The translations under genes and the position numbers were made by a program. The notes under the pieces are model-generated. The model saw only the letters and a list, made by a program, of their open reading frames with translations. It searched no databases and was not told the origin of the DNA. This document shows positions 23,799-32,788 of a stretch of 64,000 nt of DNA, piece by piece. The first letter of the stretch is position 1; each line of letters starts with the position of its first letter. The stretch covers positions 62,001 through 126,000 of the forward strand of contig JBMNVR010000003.1 in assembly GCA_050946935.1 (NCBI GenBank). The letters run 5' to 3'. The stretch is from UQRS01 sp050946935. GTDB taxonomy: Bacteria; Bacillota; Clostridia; Oscillospirales; Acutalibacteraceae.

Positions 23799-24176
23799 AT
23801 GAGCAGCAAAGTTAAGACTTCCAAGGCGCCGGCGGCAATAGGACCTTACTCACAGGCAGTGGTTGTGGGTAATCTCATTTTTACTTCCGGACAGATTCCT
23901 CTAAATCCTGAAACAGGACTACTTGAGGGAGAAAACATTACCGAGCAAGCACATAGAGTCTGCAAGAATTTACAGGCGGTACTATCTGCCGCAGGCGGCT
24001 CCCTAAAGAGCGCCTTAAAGACAGTATGTTTTCTTAAAGATATGGCGGATTTTACCGCTTTCAATGAAGTTTACGCACAGTATTTCGCCGAAAAGCCGGC
24101 ACGCTCCTGCGTAGCGGTAAAAGAACTTCCCAAGGGTGCTCTTGTAGAGGTGGAAGTTGTAGCAGAAAAGGAGTAG
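23799..24176 (+). CDS. ridA: RidA family reactive enamine/imine deaminase
   Basis: Hydrolyses 2-aminoacrylate and 2-aminocrotonate-derived imines released by PLP dehydratases such as the IlvA encoded 13 bp upstream. 125 aa with GPYSQAVVVGNLIFTSGQIPLNPETG and the catalytic arginine in PARSCVAVKELPKGALVEVEV. Start at 23799 follows AAAGGAG; GTG three bases earlier is the alternative. Same lower G+C as ilvA. Confidence 0.95.
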   Translation: MSSKVKTSKAPAAIGPYSQAVVVGNLIFTSGQIPLNPETGLLEGENITEQAHRVCKNLQAVLSAAGGSLKSALKTVCFLKDMADFTAFNEVYAQYFAEKPARSCVAVKELPKGALVEVEVVAEKE

Positions 24177-24267
24177 AGATTTATGATGGATGCAAGTAAA
24201 TATCGAGTGGGATATTTTCCCGTAGATAAAAAATATAATATTAGCCGTTTGTAATAATGTATGAAAC

Positions 24268-24308
24268 AAAAAATGATGGTATAGTTTTTAACTACACCAT
24301 CATTTTTT
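24268..24308 (+). terminator. Terminator after ilvA-ridA
   Basis: Arms AAAAAATGATGGT (24268-24280) and ACCATCATTTTTT (24296-24308) enclose TAGT...ACTA. A/T runs on both sides make it usable from either strand. Confidence 0.9.
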
Positions 24309-24311
24309 GTT

Positions 24312-24669
24312 CCTACTCGGTTTGTGCTATTCTCCGTTAAGGACAACAGCCCTTTGTGGGGTTGGCTTTTGTTTTGCGAAAGGTCGGACGATTTAGATCC
24401 ATACAGCATTTTCGTGGATGGATTCGAACCCGTGAAATCATTATTTTCTTTGCGTAGCAAAGACACCGATTCGAAACTTGTCAAGAAATTCGGACAGATA
24501 AAAGAGTGAAAAATTGATTTGGTATCGAATAATTTATTCCCGAATGTAATCTTTCGGAATTATCATACAACTTTCTTCTTTTCTCTGTTCTCTCTTATCT
24601 ATTATCCGGAAACGACAATTTTCTTTCAGAGAAAAGAGAAGAACGAAAAGTGAAAAGAGGAAAGTAGAA
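24312..24669. other. Gene-poor stretch with a doubtful 61-codon ORF and a tRNA-like fragment
   Basis: No convincing gene. A 61-codon frame at 24324-24509 (plus) has no ribosome binding site and no family I recognise. Its reverse strand holds GGGTTCGAATCC (around 24420-24432), a tRNA T-loop-like sequence without a matching acceptor or anticodon arm. The remainder is AT-rich with imperfect inverted repeats. It looks like debris next to the tRNA-Ser genes. Confidence 0.5.
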
Positions 24670-24709
24670 AAAGAAACGACAACTTTCTGTCGAAGATTGT
24701 CGTTTCTTT
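24670..24709 (-). terminator. Terminator after the tRNA-Ser pair
   Basis: 13-bp arms AAAGAAACGACAA (24670-24682) and TTGTCGTTTCTTT (24697-24709), followed on the minus strand by a T-rich tail. It ends the tRNA transcript right after the tRNA-Ser(GCU). Confidence 0.85.
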
Positions 24710-24711
24710 CG

Positions 24712-24802
24712 TGGCGGAGAAGGAGGGACTCGAACCCTCGCGCCGGTTACCCGACCTACGCCCTTAGCAGGGGCGCCTCGTCACCAACTTGAGTACTTCT
24801 CC
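24712..24802 (-). tRNA. tRNA-Ser (GCU)
   Basis: 91-nt class II tRNA with an encoded CCA. Acceptor GGAGAAG pairs with CTTCTCC, G discriminator. The anticodon loop CCTGCTAAG gives GCU. There is a long variable arm (GGCGTAGGTCGGGTAACCGGC region) and a T-arm with GGTTCGAGTCC. Decodes AGC/AGU. Confidence 0.95.
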
Positions 24803-24842
24803 GTGTTGTAACTTTTATATTCAAAATATACAATTTTATCAG

Positions 24843-24931
24843 TGGCGGAGAGAGTGGGATTCGAACCCACGGTGCCTTGCGACACGACGGTTTTCAAGAC
24901 CGTTCCGTTATAACCACTTCGGTATCTCTCC
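24843..24931 (-). tRNA. tRNA-Ser (UGA)
   Basis: 89-nt class II tRNA with an encoded CCA. Acceptor GGAGAGA pairs with TCTCTCC, G discriminator. The anticodon stem ACGGT-CTTGAAA-ACCGT gives UGA. Long variable arm and T-arm GGTTCGAATCC. It is 40 bp upstream of tRNA-Ser(GCU) in the same transcript. Confidence 0.96.
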
Positions 24932-24949
24932 ACATCGGATGCGAGATGT

Positions 24950-24978
24950 ATTTTAACATACTGCCAGCGCGATGTCAA
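24950..24978 (-). promoter_or_regulatory. Promoter for the two tRNA-Ser genes
   Basis: Minus strand TTGACA (24973-24978), 17 bp, TAAAAT (24950-24955), about 20 bp before the first tRNA. Confidence 0.88.
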
Positions 24979-25034
24979 TAATAAATCCGCAAAAACCGTC
25001 TGAATTTTTAAGCAGTCTGCTTTTTACAATTCTA

Positions 25035-25063
25035 TTGAAAAACGCGGCGGATTTTGTTATACT
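25035..25063 (+). promoter_or_regulatory. Promoter for the miaB operon
   Basis: TTGAAA (25035-25040), 17 bp, TATACT (25058-25063), 30 bp before miaB. Each hexamer matches five of six consensus positions. Confidence 0.8.
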
Positions 25064-25092
25064 ATATTGGTATATAACTATATTGGAGAGAA

Positions 25093-26508
25093 ATGCCTTT
25101 GAATAAAAGCTATGCTCCCTTTTTGTGGGAGAACGCACAGCAGGAATATATTGAAAAAATCGCCGCGCTGCTAAAGGAACGCTATTCCTCGCCGCCCGGA
25201 GCGTATGTGCGCACCTACGGCTGTCAACAGAATGTCAGTGACAGCGAACGATTCTCCGGCATGCTCAGCCGCATGGGCTATCGCCCGGTAGCCGTGCCGG
25301 AGGAGGCCGAGCTGATCCTTTTCAACACCTGCGCCGTGCGGGAGCACGCGGAGGAACGGGTGCTTGGCAACGTCGGCGCGCTGAAAAAGTATAAGCAGAC
25401 CCACCCGGGCGTCGTGCTGGCTCTCTGCGGCTGTATGACCCAACAGCAGTCGGTTGCCGACCGGATCAAACGCAGCTTTCCGTATGTCGATATGGTGCTC
25501 GGTACCGATGCGGTTTATCGTCTGCCTGAGTTGCTGTACACGCGGCTGACTGCGGGTCGACGGGTCTTTGACCTGAGCGAGGGAGACCGGATTTATGAAG
25601 ATGTGCCGGTTCGGCGGGACGGCTCCTGCAAAGGATGGCTGCCGGTCATGTACGGCTGCGACAATTTCTGCACCTACTGCGTCGTACCCTATGTCCGGGG
25701 GCGGGAACGCTCCCGCCGGCCGGAGGATATTCTGCATGAATTTCGGCAGATGCTGGCCGCCGGCTGCCGCGATATCACCCTGCTTGGGCAAAACGTCAAT
25801 TCCTACGGCAAAGGGGTGGCGGGCTGCCCTGATTTCGCCGGGCTGTTGCGGCTGCTCTGCCGGGAACCGGGGGAATTTATTCTGCGGTTCATGACCTCTC
25901 ACCCAAAAGACTGCACCGACGATTTGCTGGACACCATCGCGGGGGAGGAAAAAATCTCCCGCCATCTGCATCTGCCGTTCCAGTCGGGCAGCGATCGCGT
26001 GCTGAAGGCGATGAACCGCCGCTACGACCGGGCGGGATACCTCGACCTCATCCGCCGGGCGAAAAGAAAGATTCCGGACGTCTGCCTGACCAGCGACATC
26101 ATCGTCGGATTCCCCGGCGAGACACGCGAGGATTTCCTTTGCACGCTGCGCCTTGTGAAAGAGGTGGAATTTACCTCTCTATTCACTTTTATCTATTCTC
26201 CGAGAGAGGGGACGCCGGCCGCGCAAATGCCCGACCCCATCCCGATGGAGGAGAAAAAAGCCTGGTTCTCCGAGCTGCTCGCCGCGCAGGAGGAAATTGC
26301 CGTCCGCCGCGCCGCGCGCGATCGGGGCCGCAGCTTCCGGCTGCTGTGTGAGGAGAGCGATCCCGATCGGCCGGCGCTTTTGCGGGGGCACACCTCCGGC
26401 GGGATTCTGACCGAATTTTCGGGGGATTCCTCGCTGGTCGGGCAGTTTGTCACCGTGCGCGCGGTAGAGACGACGCCTCGTCTCTACCGCGGGGAAATTG
26501 CGGAATAA
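25093..26508 (+). CDS. miaB: tRNA-2-methylthio-N6-dimethylallyladenosine synthase
   Basis: Radical SAM methylthiotransferase that adds the ms2 group to i6A37 of tRNAs, acting after MiaA (encoded 6 kb downstream). It has an N-terminal UPF0004 domain with YVRTYGCQQNVSDSE and FNTCAVREHAEERV. The radical SAM cysteines are in GCDNFCTYCVVPYVRGRERSR. HLPFQSGSDRVLKAMNRRYDR follows, and a C-terminal TRAM domain. 471 aa with a short N-terminal extension. First of the miaB-YlbF-mutS-mutL-miaA block. Confidence 0.96.
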   Translation: MPLNKSYAPFLWENAQQEYIEKIAALLKERYSSPPGAYVRTYGCQQNVSDSERFSGMLSRMGYRPVAVPEEAELILFNTCAVREHAEERVLGNVGALKKYKQTHPGVVLALCGCMTQQQSVADRIKRSFPYVDMVLGTDAVYRLPELLYTRLTAGRRVFDLSEGDRIYEDVPVRRDGSCKGWLPVMYGCDNFCTYCVVPYVRGRERSRRPEDILHEFRQMLAAGCRDITLLGQNVNSYGKGVAGCPDFAGLLRLLCREPGEFILRFMTSHPKDCTDDLLDTIAGEEKISRHLHLPFQSGSDRVLKAMNRRYDRAGYLDLIRRAKRKIPDVCLTSDIIVGFPGETREDFLCTLRLVKEVEFTSLFTFIYSPREGTPAAQMPDPIPMEEKKAWFSELLAAQEEIAVRRAARDRGRSFRLLCEESDPDRPALLRGHTSGGILTEFSGDSSLVGQFVTVRAVETTPRLYRGEIAE

Positions 26509-26597
26509 ATCTTTTGCGATGCATTTTGTTAATCTCCGCCGACAGACCGCGGGAATTCTTTCCCGCCCGGTGGATAATATAAAGGAGTTTGAAAACT

Positions 26598-27002
26598 ATG
26601 GAAATTCTGGAAATTACAAGACAACTGGGCGCCGCCATCCAGGCGGACGAAACCTACAAGAAGTTTTACGAAGCCAAGTCTGCCTGCGACAACGACGCCG
26701 CTTTGCAGGAGACGATCGGCCGCTTCAACCTGGAGCGGATGAATCTTGATAACGAGTTGGCCAAGGAAGAAAAGAACAACGACAAGATCACCGAGCTGAA
26801 CGAGTCGTTGCGCAAAACCTACGGCGAGGTCATGATGAATCCTTCAATGGCGGCGTATAACGCGGCCAAGGCCGAGCTGGATGCTATTGTCAGCCAGATC
26901 AACGGCATCATCGAGCTTTGCCTGAACGGGGAAGATCCGGCCACCTGCGAGCCGCACAGCGGCTGCTCGGGAAGCTGCTCCACCTGCGGCGGCTGCCACT
27001 GA
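26598..27002 (+). CDS. YlbF/YmcA-family protein with Cys-rich tail
   Basis: Helical DUF964 family member, 134 aa. The position between miaB and mutS matches ymcA (ricA) of Bacillus subtilis (ymcB-ymcA-cotE-mutSL). There YmcA, YlbF and YaaT form an iron-sulfur complex that steers RNase Y processing and phosphorelay activity. The helical part (EITRQLGAAIQADETYKKFYEAKS to AYNAAKAELDAIVSQING) is typical. The last 25 residues contain six to seven cysteines, including CSGSCSTCGGCH, a plausible cluster or zinc site. ATG at 26598 follows AAAGGAG. The Ric function is inference from synteny and family. Confidence 0.85.
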   Translation: MEILEITRQLGAAIQADETYKKFYEAKSACDNDAALQETIGRFNLERMNLDNELAKEEKNNDKITELNESLRKTYGEVMMNPSMAAYNAAKAELDAIVSQINGIIELCLNGEDPATCEPHSGCSGSCSTCGGCH

Positions 27003-27082
27003 ACACGGTAAGCGTTTGAATGAGCCTCGTCCTCCGGCGAAGGAATTTGCCGGAGGACGGCAGGGAAGGGAAGTGTGCGAAA

Positions 27083-29707
27083 ATGCCGGAACTCTCCCCC
27101 ATGATGCAGCAGTATTTGCGGGTGAAGGAAGAATACAGCGACAGCGTTGTCTTTTTTCGGCTGGGCGATTTCTACGAGATGTTTTTCGATGACGCTGAAC
27201 AAATCTCTAAGGAGCTTGATTTGGTGCTGACCGGCCGCGACTGCGGGCAGGAGGAACGGGCGCCGATGTGCGGCGTGCCTTATCATAGCTGCGAGGCTTA
27301 CATAAGCCGCCTGGTCGCCAAGGGATACAAGGTTGCCGTCTGTGAGCAGATGGAGGATCCCGCACTGGCCAAGGGCCTCGTCAAGCGGGAGGTTGTACGG
27401 GTGATTACCCCCGGAACGGTTATCGAGGACACCATGCTGGATGAGGCGAAAAACAACTATCTCGGCGTGGCGGCCAAGGTCGGCCGCAGAGTCGGGGTCT
27501 GTTTTGTTGACGCGTCGACCGGCGCGCTGAACCTGACCGAGATCGGCGGCAGGGACTTGTCGGCCAAGGTGATCGACGAGTTGGGCCGCTACGCCCCGAG
27601 CGAGATCCTGCTTTCTCCCGAGTTTTCCAAAAACACCGAGGTTTGCGATTTCATTGAGAAGCGGATGGGCTGCCTGACCCAGATACGGCCGGCCGAGTGC
27701 TTTGACCAGGCCGTGTGTGAGGATATTGCGCTCAAGCATTTCAAAGCAAAAGACCTCGCCGAACTGGAATTGAGCGGACTGCCGGCCGCAGTTGCCGCTC
27801 TCGGCTGCGCGCTGGATTATTTGTATGAGACCCAGCGCACCGGCCTTGACGCGGTGAACACCATCAATTTTTATACCGAGGCGCAGTTTATGCGCCTGGA
27901 TCTGACCGCCCGCCGCAATCTCGAGCTGTGCGAGACCATGCGCAACAAGGAGCGCAAGGGCAGCCTGCTCTGGGTGCTGGACAAGACCTCGACCGCGATG
28001 GGTAAACGGATGCTCCGGAGCTGGATCGAGCAGCCGCTTGTTCTCGCCCCCGCGATTGAGAAGCGGCTCAACGCAGTGGAGGAACTGACGAATGACACCG
28101 TCCTGCGTGGGGAGGTGCGGGCCAGGCTCGGCGGCGTCTATGACCTCGAGCGGATCATGGCCAAGGTGGTTTACGGCACCGCCAATCCGAAGGAGCTGAA
28201 AGACCTTTTCTACGCCATCGAACCGCTGCCGGCGCTCAAGGAGCTTGTGCAGGGCTGTAGCTGCGTCATGCTCTCGGCCGTCCATCGGGAGATCGACCCG
28301 CTGGAGGATATGCACGAGCTGCTGGGTCGCGCGCTGGTGGACAAGCCTCCGGTGACGAGCAAGGACGGCGGCATTATCCGCGATGGCTATGATCCGGAGA
28401 TTGACGAGCTGCGCCGCGACATGACCGACGGCGAAGGGTTCATCACCCGCATTGAGCAGCAGGAGAGGGAGCGCACCGGCATCCCCAAGCTGAAGGTCGC
28501 CTTCAACCGGGTGTTCGGTTATTATATTGAGGTAACCAATTCCTATAAAGATCAGGTGCCGGAGGATTATATCCGCAAGCAGACCTTAACCAACTGTGAG
28601 CGGTATATTACCGAGGAGCTGAAAACCCTCGAGCACCGGGTGCTCGGTGCGAAGGAGCGGGTCATCGCGCTGGAGTACCAGGCGTTTGACCGGCTGCGCA
28701 AAACCGTGGCGGAGGCCCTCCCCCGGTTTAAGGAGACGGCGGCGGCCGTGGCGCGGCTGGACGTTTTCGCCTCGTTCGCCGAGGTGGCGGTGACCTCCTC
28801 CTACACCCGGCCGGAGATTTATACGGACGGCCGGCTGAAAATCCGCGAGGGACGCCATCCGGTGGTGGAGGCAATGCTGAAATCTCCCTTTGTACCCAAC
28901 GACACGGATATGAATACCGCCGACAGCCGGTGCGCCGTCATCACCGGACCCAACATGGCGGGAAAATCCACCTACATGCGGCAGGTGGCCCTGATCACCC
29001 TGATGGCGCAGATCGGCTCCTTTGTTCCGGCCGCCGCGGCCGAGATCGGGCTGGCCGACGCGATTTATACCCGGGTGGGGGCCTCCGACGATTTGGCGGC
29101 GGGACAGTCGACCTTCATGGTCGAGATGAGCGAGGTTTCCTTTATCCTCAACAATGCGACCGCCGACAGCCTGCTGATTCTGGACGAGATCGGACGAGGC
29201 ACCTCGACCTATGACGGTATGTCGATCGCCCGCGCTGTGCTGGAGTTTGCCGCCGACAAAAAACGGTTGGGGGCGCGAACCCTTTTTGCCACCCATTATC
29301 ACGAGCTGACCGCGCTGGAGGGACTGCTCGACGGGGTGAAAAATTACAATGTTGCGGTCAAAAAGCGGGGAGACGACATCACCTTCCTGCGGCGGATTGT
29401 ACGGGGCGGCGCCGACGACAGCTACGGCATTGAGGTTGCGGCGCTGGCCGGCCTCCCCGACGGGGTGATCTCCCGCGCCAAGGACGTGCTGGCTGAGATC
29501 GAGGGCGGCAAGCACGCCGCCTCAGACGTGGAGGTCCCGCGCCGCCTCGCCGCGCCGGAGGCGGATGGAATGCAGATCGGTCTTACCGCGGCCGGGCCGG
29601 CCGGCGAGCTGGTCGACCGGCTGAAAAGAGTGGACGTCAACACCCTCACCCCGATCGAGGCGATGAGCCTTCTCTATGAGCTGACAGGGGAAGCCAGGAA
29701 GATGTAA
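27083..29707 (+). CDS. mutS: DNA mismatch repair protein MutS
   Basis: Recognises mismatches and starts repair with MutL. 874 aa: the mismatch-binding domain (SPMMQQYLRVKEEYSDSVVFFRLGDFYEMF, with the F-x-E-type residues), the core with LLWVLDKTSTAMGKRMLRSWIEQPL, GYYIEVTNSYKDQVP, and the ATPase with Walker A GPNMAGKSTYMR, LILDEIGRGTSTYDG and FATHYHELT. ATG at 27083 fits the family start MPELSPMMQQYL; 21 further in-frame codons upstream have no homology. Directly followed by mutL. Confidence 0.97.
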   Translation: MPELSPMMQQYLRVKEEYSDSVVFFRLGDFYEMFFDDAEQISKELDLVLTGRDCGQEERAPMCGVPYHSCEAYISRLVAKGYKVAVCEQMEDPALAKGLVKREVVRVITPGTVIEDTMLDEAKNNYLGVAAKVGRRVGVCFVDASTGALNLTEIGGRDLSAKVIDELGRYAPSEILLSPEFSKNTEVCDFIEKRMGCLTQIRPAECFDQAVCEDIALKHFKAKDLAELELSGLPAAVAALGCALDYLYETQRTGLDAVNTINFYTEAQFMRLDLTARRNLELCETMRNKERKGSLLWVLDKTSTAMGKRMLRSWIEQPLVLAPAIEKRLNAVEELTNDTVLRGEVRARLGGVYDLERIMAKVVYGTANPKELKDLFYAIEPLPALKELVQGCSCVMLSAVHREIDPLEDMHELLGRALVDKPPVTSKDGGIIRDGYDPEIDELRRDMTDGEGFITRIEQQERERTGIPKLKVAFNRVFGYYIEVTNSYKDQVPEDYIRKQTLTNCERYITEELKTLEHRVLGAKERVIALEYQAFDRLRKTVAEALPRFKETAAAVARLDVFASFAEVAVTSSYTRPEIYTDGRLKIREGRHPVVEAMLKSPFVPNDTDMNTADSRCAVITGPNMAGKSTYMRQVALITLMAQIGSFVPAAAAEIGLADAIYTRVGASDDLAAGQSTFMVEMSEVSFILNNATADSLLILDEIGRGTSTYDGMSIARAVLEFAADKKRLGARTLFATHYHELTALEGLLDGVKNYNVAVKKRGDDITFLRRIVRGGADDSYGIEVAALAGLPDGVISRAKDVLAEIEGGKHAASDVEVPRRLAAPEADGMQIGLTAAGPAGELVDRLKRVDVNTLTPIEAMSLLYELTGEARKM

Positions 29708-29782
29708 GGCGAGCTGCTCCGGCGCCAAAACCGGGCGGCGCGTTTTAAGCTGCGGATCAAGATAATAAAGGAGGAGAATGCC

Positions 29783-31780
29783 ATGGGAAAGATTCAGGTT
29801 ATGGACAAGCAGCTTTCCGAGCTGATTGCCGCCGGCGAGGTGGTCGAACGCCCCGCCTCGGTCGTCAAGGAGCTGGTTGAAAACGCCCTGGACGCCGGCG
29901 CGACCAGCGTCACGGTCGAGATCGAGCGGGGCGGCATCCTCCTGATCCGGGTAACCGACAACGGCAGCGGCATCACACGAGAGGATGTGCCGACCGCCTT
30001 CCTTCGTCACGCGACCAGCAAAATCCGGGCGCAGGGCGATCTGGACGGTATCTCCACCCTCGGCTTCCGGGGGGAGGCGCTGGCCGCTATCTGCGCCGTC
30101 TCTCGTGTGGAGGTCACGACCCGCACGGCGGAGGAGGAGACCGGAACCCTCTACGTTTGCGACGGCGGCGCGGAAGGTGAACTGTCCGACGTCGGCTGCG
30201 CGGTCGGCACGGCCATCTCGGTGAAGGAACTGTTCTATAACACCCCCGCCCGGATGAAATTCCTCAAAAAGGACGTGTCGGAGGGGAACGCCGTTTCCGG
30301 TTTGGTGGAGCGGATTGCCCTCTCCCATCCGGAGGTGGGCTTCCGCCTTATCCGGGAGGGAAAGACCACCCTTCAGACGCCGGGGGACAATCAGCTCCGT
30401 TCGGCCATTTACACCGTGCTGGGGCGTGAGTTTTCGAATACACTGCTCGCCGTCGACCGGGAGCAGAACGGCGTCCGGGTGACCGGGTATGTGTCGAAGC
30501 CGGCCGCCGGACGGCCCAACCGGAATATGCAATATTTCTTCATTAACGGGCGATACGTCAAGTCCCGTACGGTCATGGCCGCACTGGAGCAGGCCTACCG
30601 CAACGCCGTCATGACGGGGAAATTTCCGGCTGGGGTTCTGCATCTTTCGGTTCCTTACGGCGCGGTGGATGTCAACGTCCACCCGGCCAAGACCGAGGTG
30701 CGCTTTTCGGATGAGAAGCGGATTTTCGACGCGGTGTATTACGCCGTGAAAAACACGCTTTTTTCCGCCGGAGGGAAGGGGGAGCCTCCCGCCTCCCGTC
30801 TGGCTGCGCCTGTGTTCACGGAAGAGAAGCCGACCCAGGCGACCATCCGCCAGTTCTGGCAGACGACGGCGCCGAAGGCTTCGGCTGCTCCGGCGACGGA
30901 TGTTTGGAAAAGGCCGGCCGCGTCATCGTCCGACGAGGGGGAGGCGGACGGGAGGACGGCCGGGATTCCGGCCCCTGCGGCGGAGGACGGTGTTATGCTG
31001 GCCGACAGCGGCATCCGGCTGTACAGCCCCGGCGGTCGGCCGGTCAATCTGGATATTACGGTGGACGAGCCGGTGGCCGTGCCGGAAGCATCGGCGGAAA
31101 ATCCCCCGGTCGCTTCTTTTGCGCAGGATACCGGCCGGCATCGCCCCATGGCGGCTGAACCGGACGCGCCTTTAACGGATGCGCCGCCGGCCGCCGGGAA
31201 TATGGATGTAAATCGCCCCGCCCTCCGCGTGATTGGGGAGGTTTTTTCGACCTATATCCTGATCGAGCAGGGAGAGGAACTGGTGCTGCTCGACAAGCAT
31301 GCCGCGCACGAGCGGCTGATCTACGACAATCTCTGCCGGAGCGAGACGCCCAAGCAACAGCTTTTGCTGACGCCGGTGCCGGTCACTCTCCCGCGGGAGG
31401 AGTACGACGCCATTCTGCAAAACCTGGAGCTTTTGGAAAAATCCGGCTACGCGGCGGAGGAATTTGGCGGCTCGATTCTGGTGCGGGCTGTTCCCGCCTA
31501 TCTGGAGGGGGAGGACGTTGCGGCCCTGATTAGTGAGGCGGCCGACGGTTTTCTCTGCCACAAGAGGGACGCGGTCGGGGCGAAGATGACCTGGCTGTAT
31601 GAATCGGTGGCCTGCCGCGCCGCGATCAAGGCGGGGGACCGCCTCTCTTTGCCGGAGATGACCGCCCTGGCCGAGCGGATTCTGTACGGCGGGGACGTGC
31701 TGACCTGTCCGCACGGGCGGCCCGTGGTGCTGCGCATGGGCAAAAAAGAACTGGAAAAGAAATTCGGAAGGATTCAATAA
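29783..31780 (+). CDS. mutL: DNA mismatch repair protein MutL
   Basis: GHKL ATPase that couples MutS to downstream repair. The N-terminal MGKIQVMDKQLSELIAAGEVVERP, KELVENALDAGATSV, DNGSGI and GFRGEALAAI are the ATP-binding motifs. A long Pro/Ala/acid linker (about 340-480) leads to the C-terminal dimerisation domain. In that domain DKHAAHERLIYD matches the DQHA(x)2E(x)4E-type endonuclease motif (here DKHAAHE) and CPHGRPV is the zinc-linked motif, so nicking activity is likely. 665 aa. AAAGGAGGAG six bases upstream. Two bases separate its stop from miaA. Confidence 0.97.
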   Translation: MGKIQVMDKQLSELIAAGEVVERPASVVKELVENALDAGATSVTVEIERGGILLIRVTDNGSGITREDVPTAFLRHATSKIRAQGDLDGISTLGFRGEALAAICAVSRVEVTTRTAEEETGTLYVCDGGAEGELSDVGCAVGTAISVKELFYNTPARMKFLKKDVSEGNAVSGLVERIALSHPEVGFRLIREGKTTLQTPGDNQLRSAIYTVLGREFSNTLLAVDREQNGVRVTGYVSKPAAGRPNRNMQYFFINGRYVKSRTVMAALEQAYRNAVMTGKFPAGVLHLSVPYGAVDVNVHPAKTEVRFSDEKRIFDAVYYAVKNTLFSAGGKGEPPASRLAAPVFTEEKPTQATIRQFWQTTAPKASAAPATDVWKRPAASSSDEGEADGRTAGIPAPAAEDGVMLADSGIRLYSPGGRPVNLDITVDEPVAVPEASAENPPVASFAQDTGRHRPMAAEPDAPLTDAPPAAGNMDVNRPALRVIGEVFSTYILIEQGEELVLLDKHAAHERLIYDNLCRSETPKQQLLLTPVPVTLPREEYDAILQNLELLEKSGYAAEEFGGSILVRAVPAYLEGEDVAALISEAADGFLCHKRDAVGAKMTWLYESVACRAAIKAGDRLSLPEMTALAERILYGGDVLTCPHGRPVVLRMGKKELEKKFGRIQ

Positions 31781-31782
31781 AT

Positions 31783-32721
31783 ATGGAAAAGTTGCCGCTT
31801 GTAGCGGTGGTCGGGCCGACCGCCTCCGGCAAGACGGGGCTGGGCATTGCGATCGCCCGCCGCTTTGACGGGGAGATTGTTTCAGCCGACTCGATGCAGA
31901 TTTATAAGGGAATGGACATCGCCTCGGCCAAGCCGACGGCGGCCGAACGGGCGGCCGCGCCCCATCATATGATTGATTTTGCGGACCGGCGGTCGCGCTT
32001 TTCGGTTGCGGAGTATGTCTCTCTGGCAAGGGAGGAGATCGACGGCATTGCCTCCCGCGGGCGGCTTCCGATTGTGGTCGGCGGAACGGGGCTGTATATC
32101 GACGCGCTGCTTTCCGGCCTCCGCTTTGCAGAGGAGGCGGCCGACCCTGTCCTTCGCCGGGAATTGTCGGCGGAATACGACCGACTGGGCGGGACGGCCA
32201 TGCTCGAACGCTTGCGCGCGGTTGATCCAAAGGCGGCGGTCCGTCTCCACCCGAATGACCGCAAACGGATTCTCCGCGCGCTGGAGGCGATCGCCAATAC
32301 CGGCCGGTGCAAGTCCGACCTGGATCGGGAGGCGGCGGGGGCGGAAAGCCCCTATACCGTGCTGTATATCGGGCTGCGGTTTCGCGACCGCGCGCTGCTC
32401 TACGACCGGATCAACCGGCGGGTCGACGCCATGCTGGACGCCGGCCTTTTGGAAGAAGCAGGGCGGGAGTACACAGCCTCCTCCGGCACGGCGGCACAGG
32501 CCATCGGGCACAAGGAGCTGGCCCCCTGTATCTCGGACGGGCTGCCGCTGGAGGCGGCGATCGAAAATTTGAAGCGGCAGACCAGGCGGTACGCCAAGCG
32601 GCAGATGACTTGGTTTTCCCGCAACGGGCAGATTCACTGGATCGACTGCGACGGCCGGGATGCGGAGGAAATTTTCTCTATCGCGGCCGACTGGATAACA
32701 ACATGGCAAAAAACGCTGTAG
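31783..32721 (+). CDS. miaA: tRNA dimethylallyltransferase
   Basis: Transfers the dimethylallyl group from DMAPP to A37 of tRNAs reading UNN codons. P-loop GPTASGKTGLGI, SADSMQIYKGMDIASAKPT, PIVVGGTGLYIDALL and AIGHKEL are diagnostic. 312 aa. MiaA makes i6A and MiaB, encoded earlier in the same block, thiomethylates it. Its DMAPP substrate comes from the MEP pathway enzymes IspD, IspF and IspH encoded at 13-19 kb. Confidence 0.96.
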   Translation: MEKLPLVAVVGPTASGKTGLGIAIARRFDGEIVSADSMQIYKGMDIASAKPTAAERAAAPHHMIDFADRRSRFSVAEYVSLAREEIDGIASRGRLPIVVGGTGLYIDALLSGLRFAEEAADPVLRRELSAEYDRLGGTAMLERLRAVDPKAAVRLHPNDRKRILRALEAIANTGRCKSDLDREAAGAESPYTVLYIGLRFRDRALLYDRINRRVDAMLDAGLLEEAGREYTASSGTAAQAIGHKELAPCISDGLPLEAAIENLKRQTRRYAKRQMTWFSRNGQIHWIDCDGRDAEEIFSIAADWITTWQKTL

Positions 32722-32788
32722 GCTGTATCCACAGAAGGATGGACAGGTTTGAAAAAAGCCGGGATTGTGGCGAGAGGGAGGTTTAAAC

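Noticed and set aside
24415..24485. Possible additional tRNA gene on the minus strand (GGGTTCGAATCC).
   Set aside because: Only a T-loop-like sequence is present; the flanking bases do not form the T-stem, acceptor or anticodon arm. Kept only as possible debris.
24324..24509. A 61-codon open frame on the plus strand.
   Set aside because: No ribosome binding site, no recognised family, and competing frames on the other strand. Not reported as a gene.
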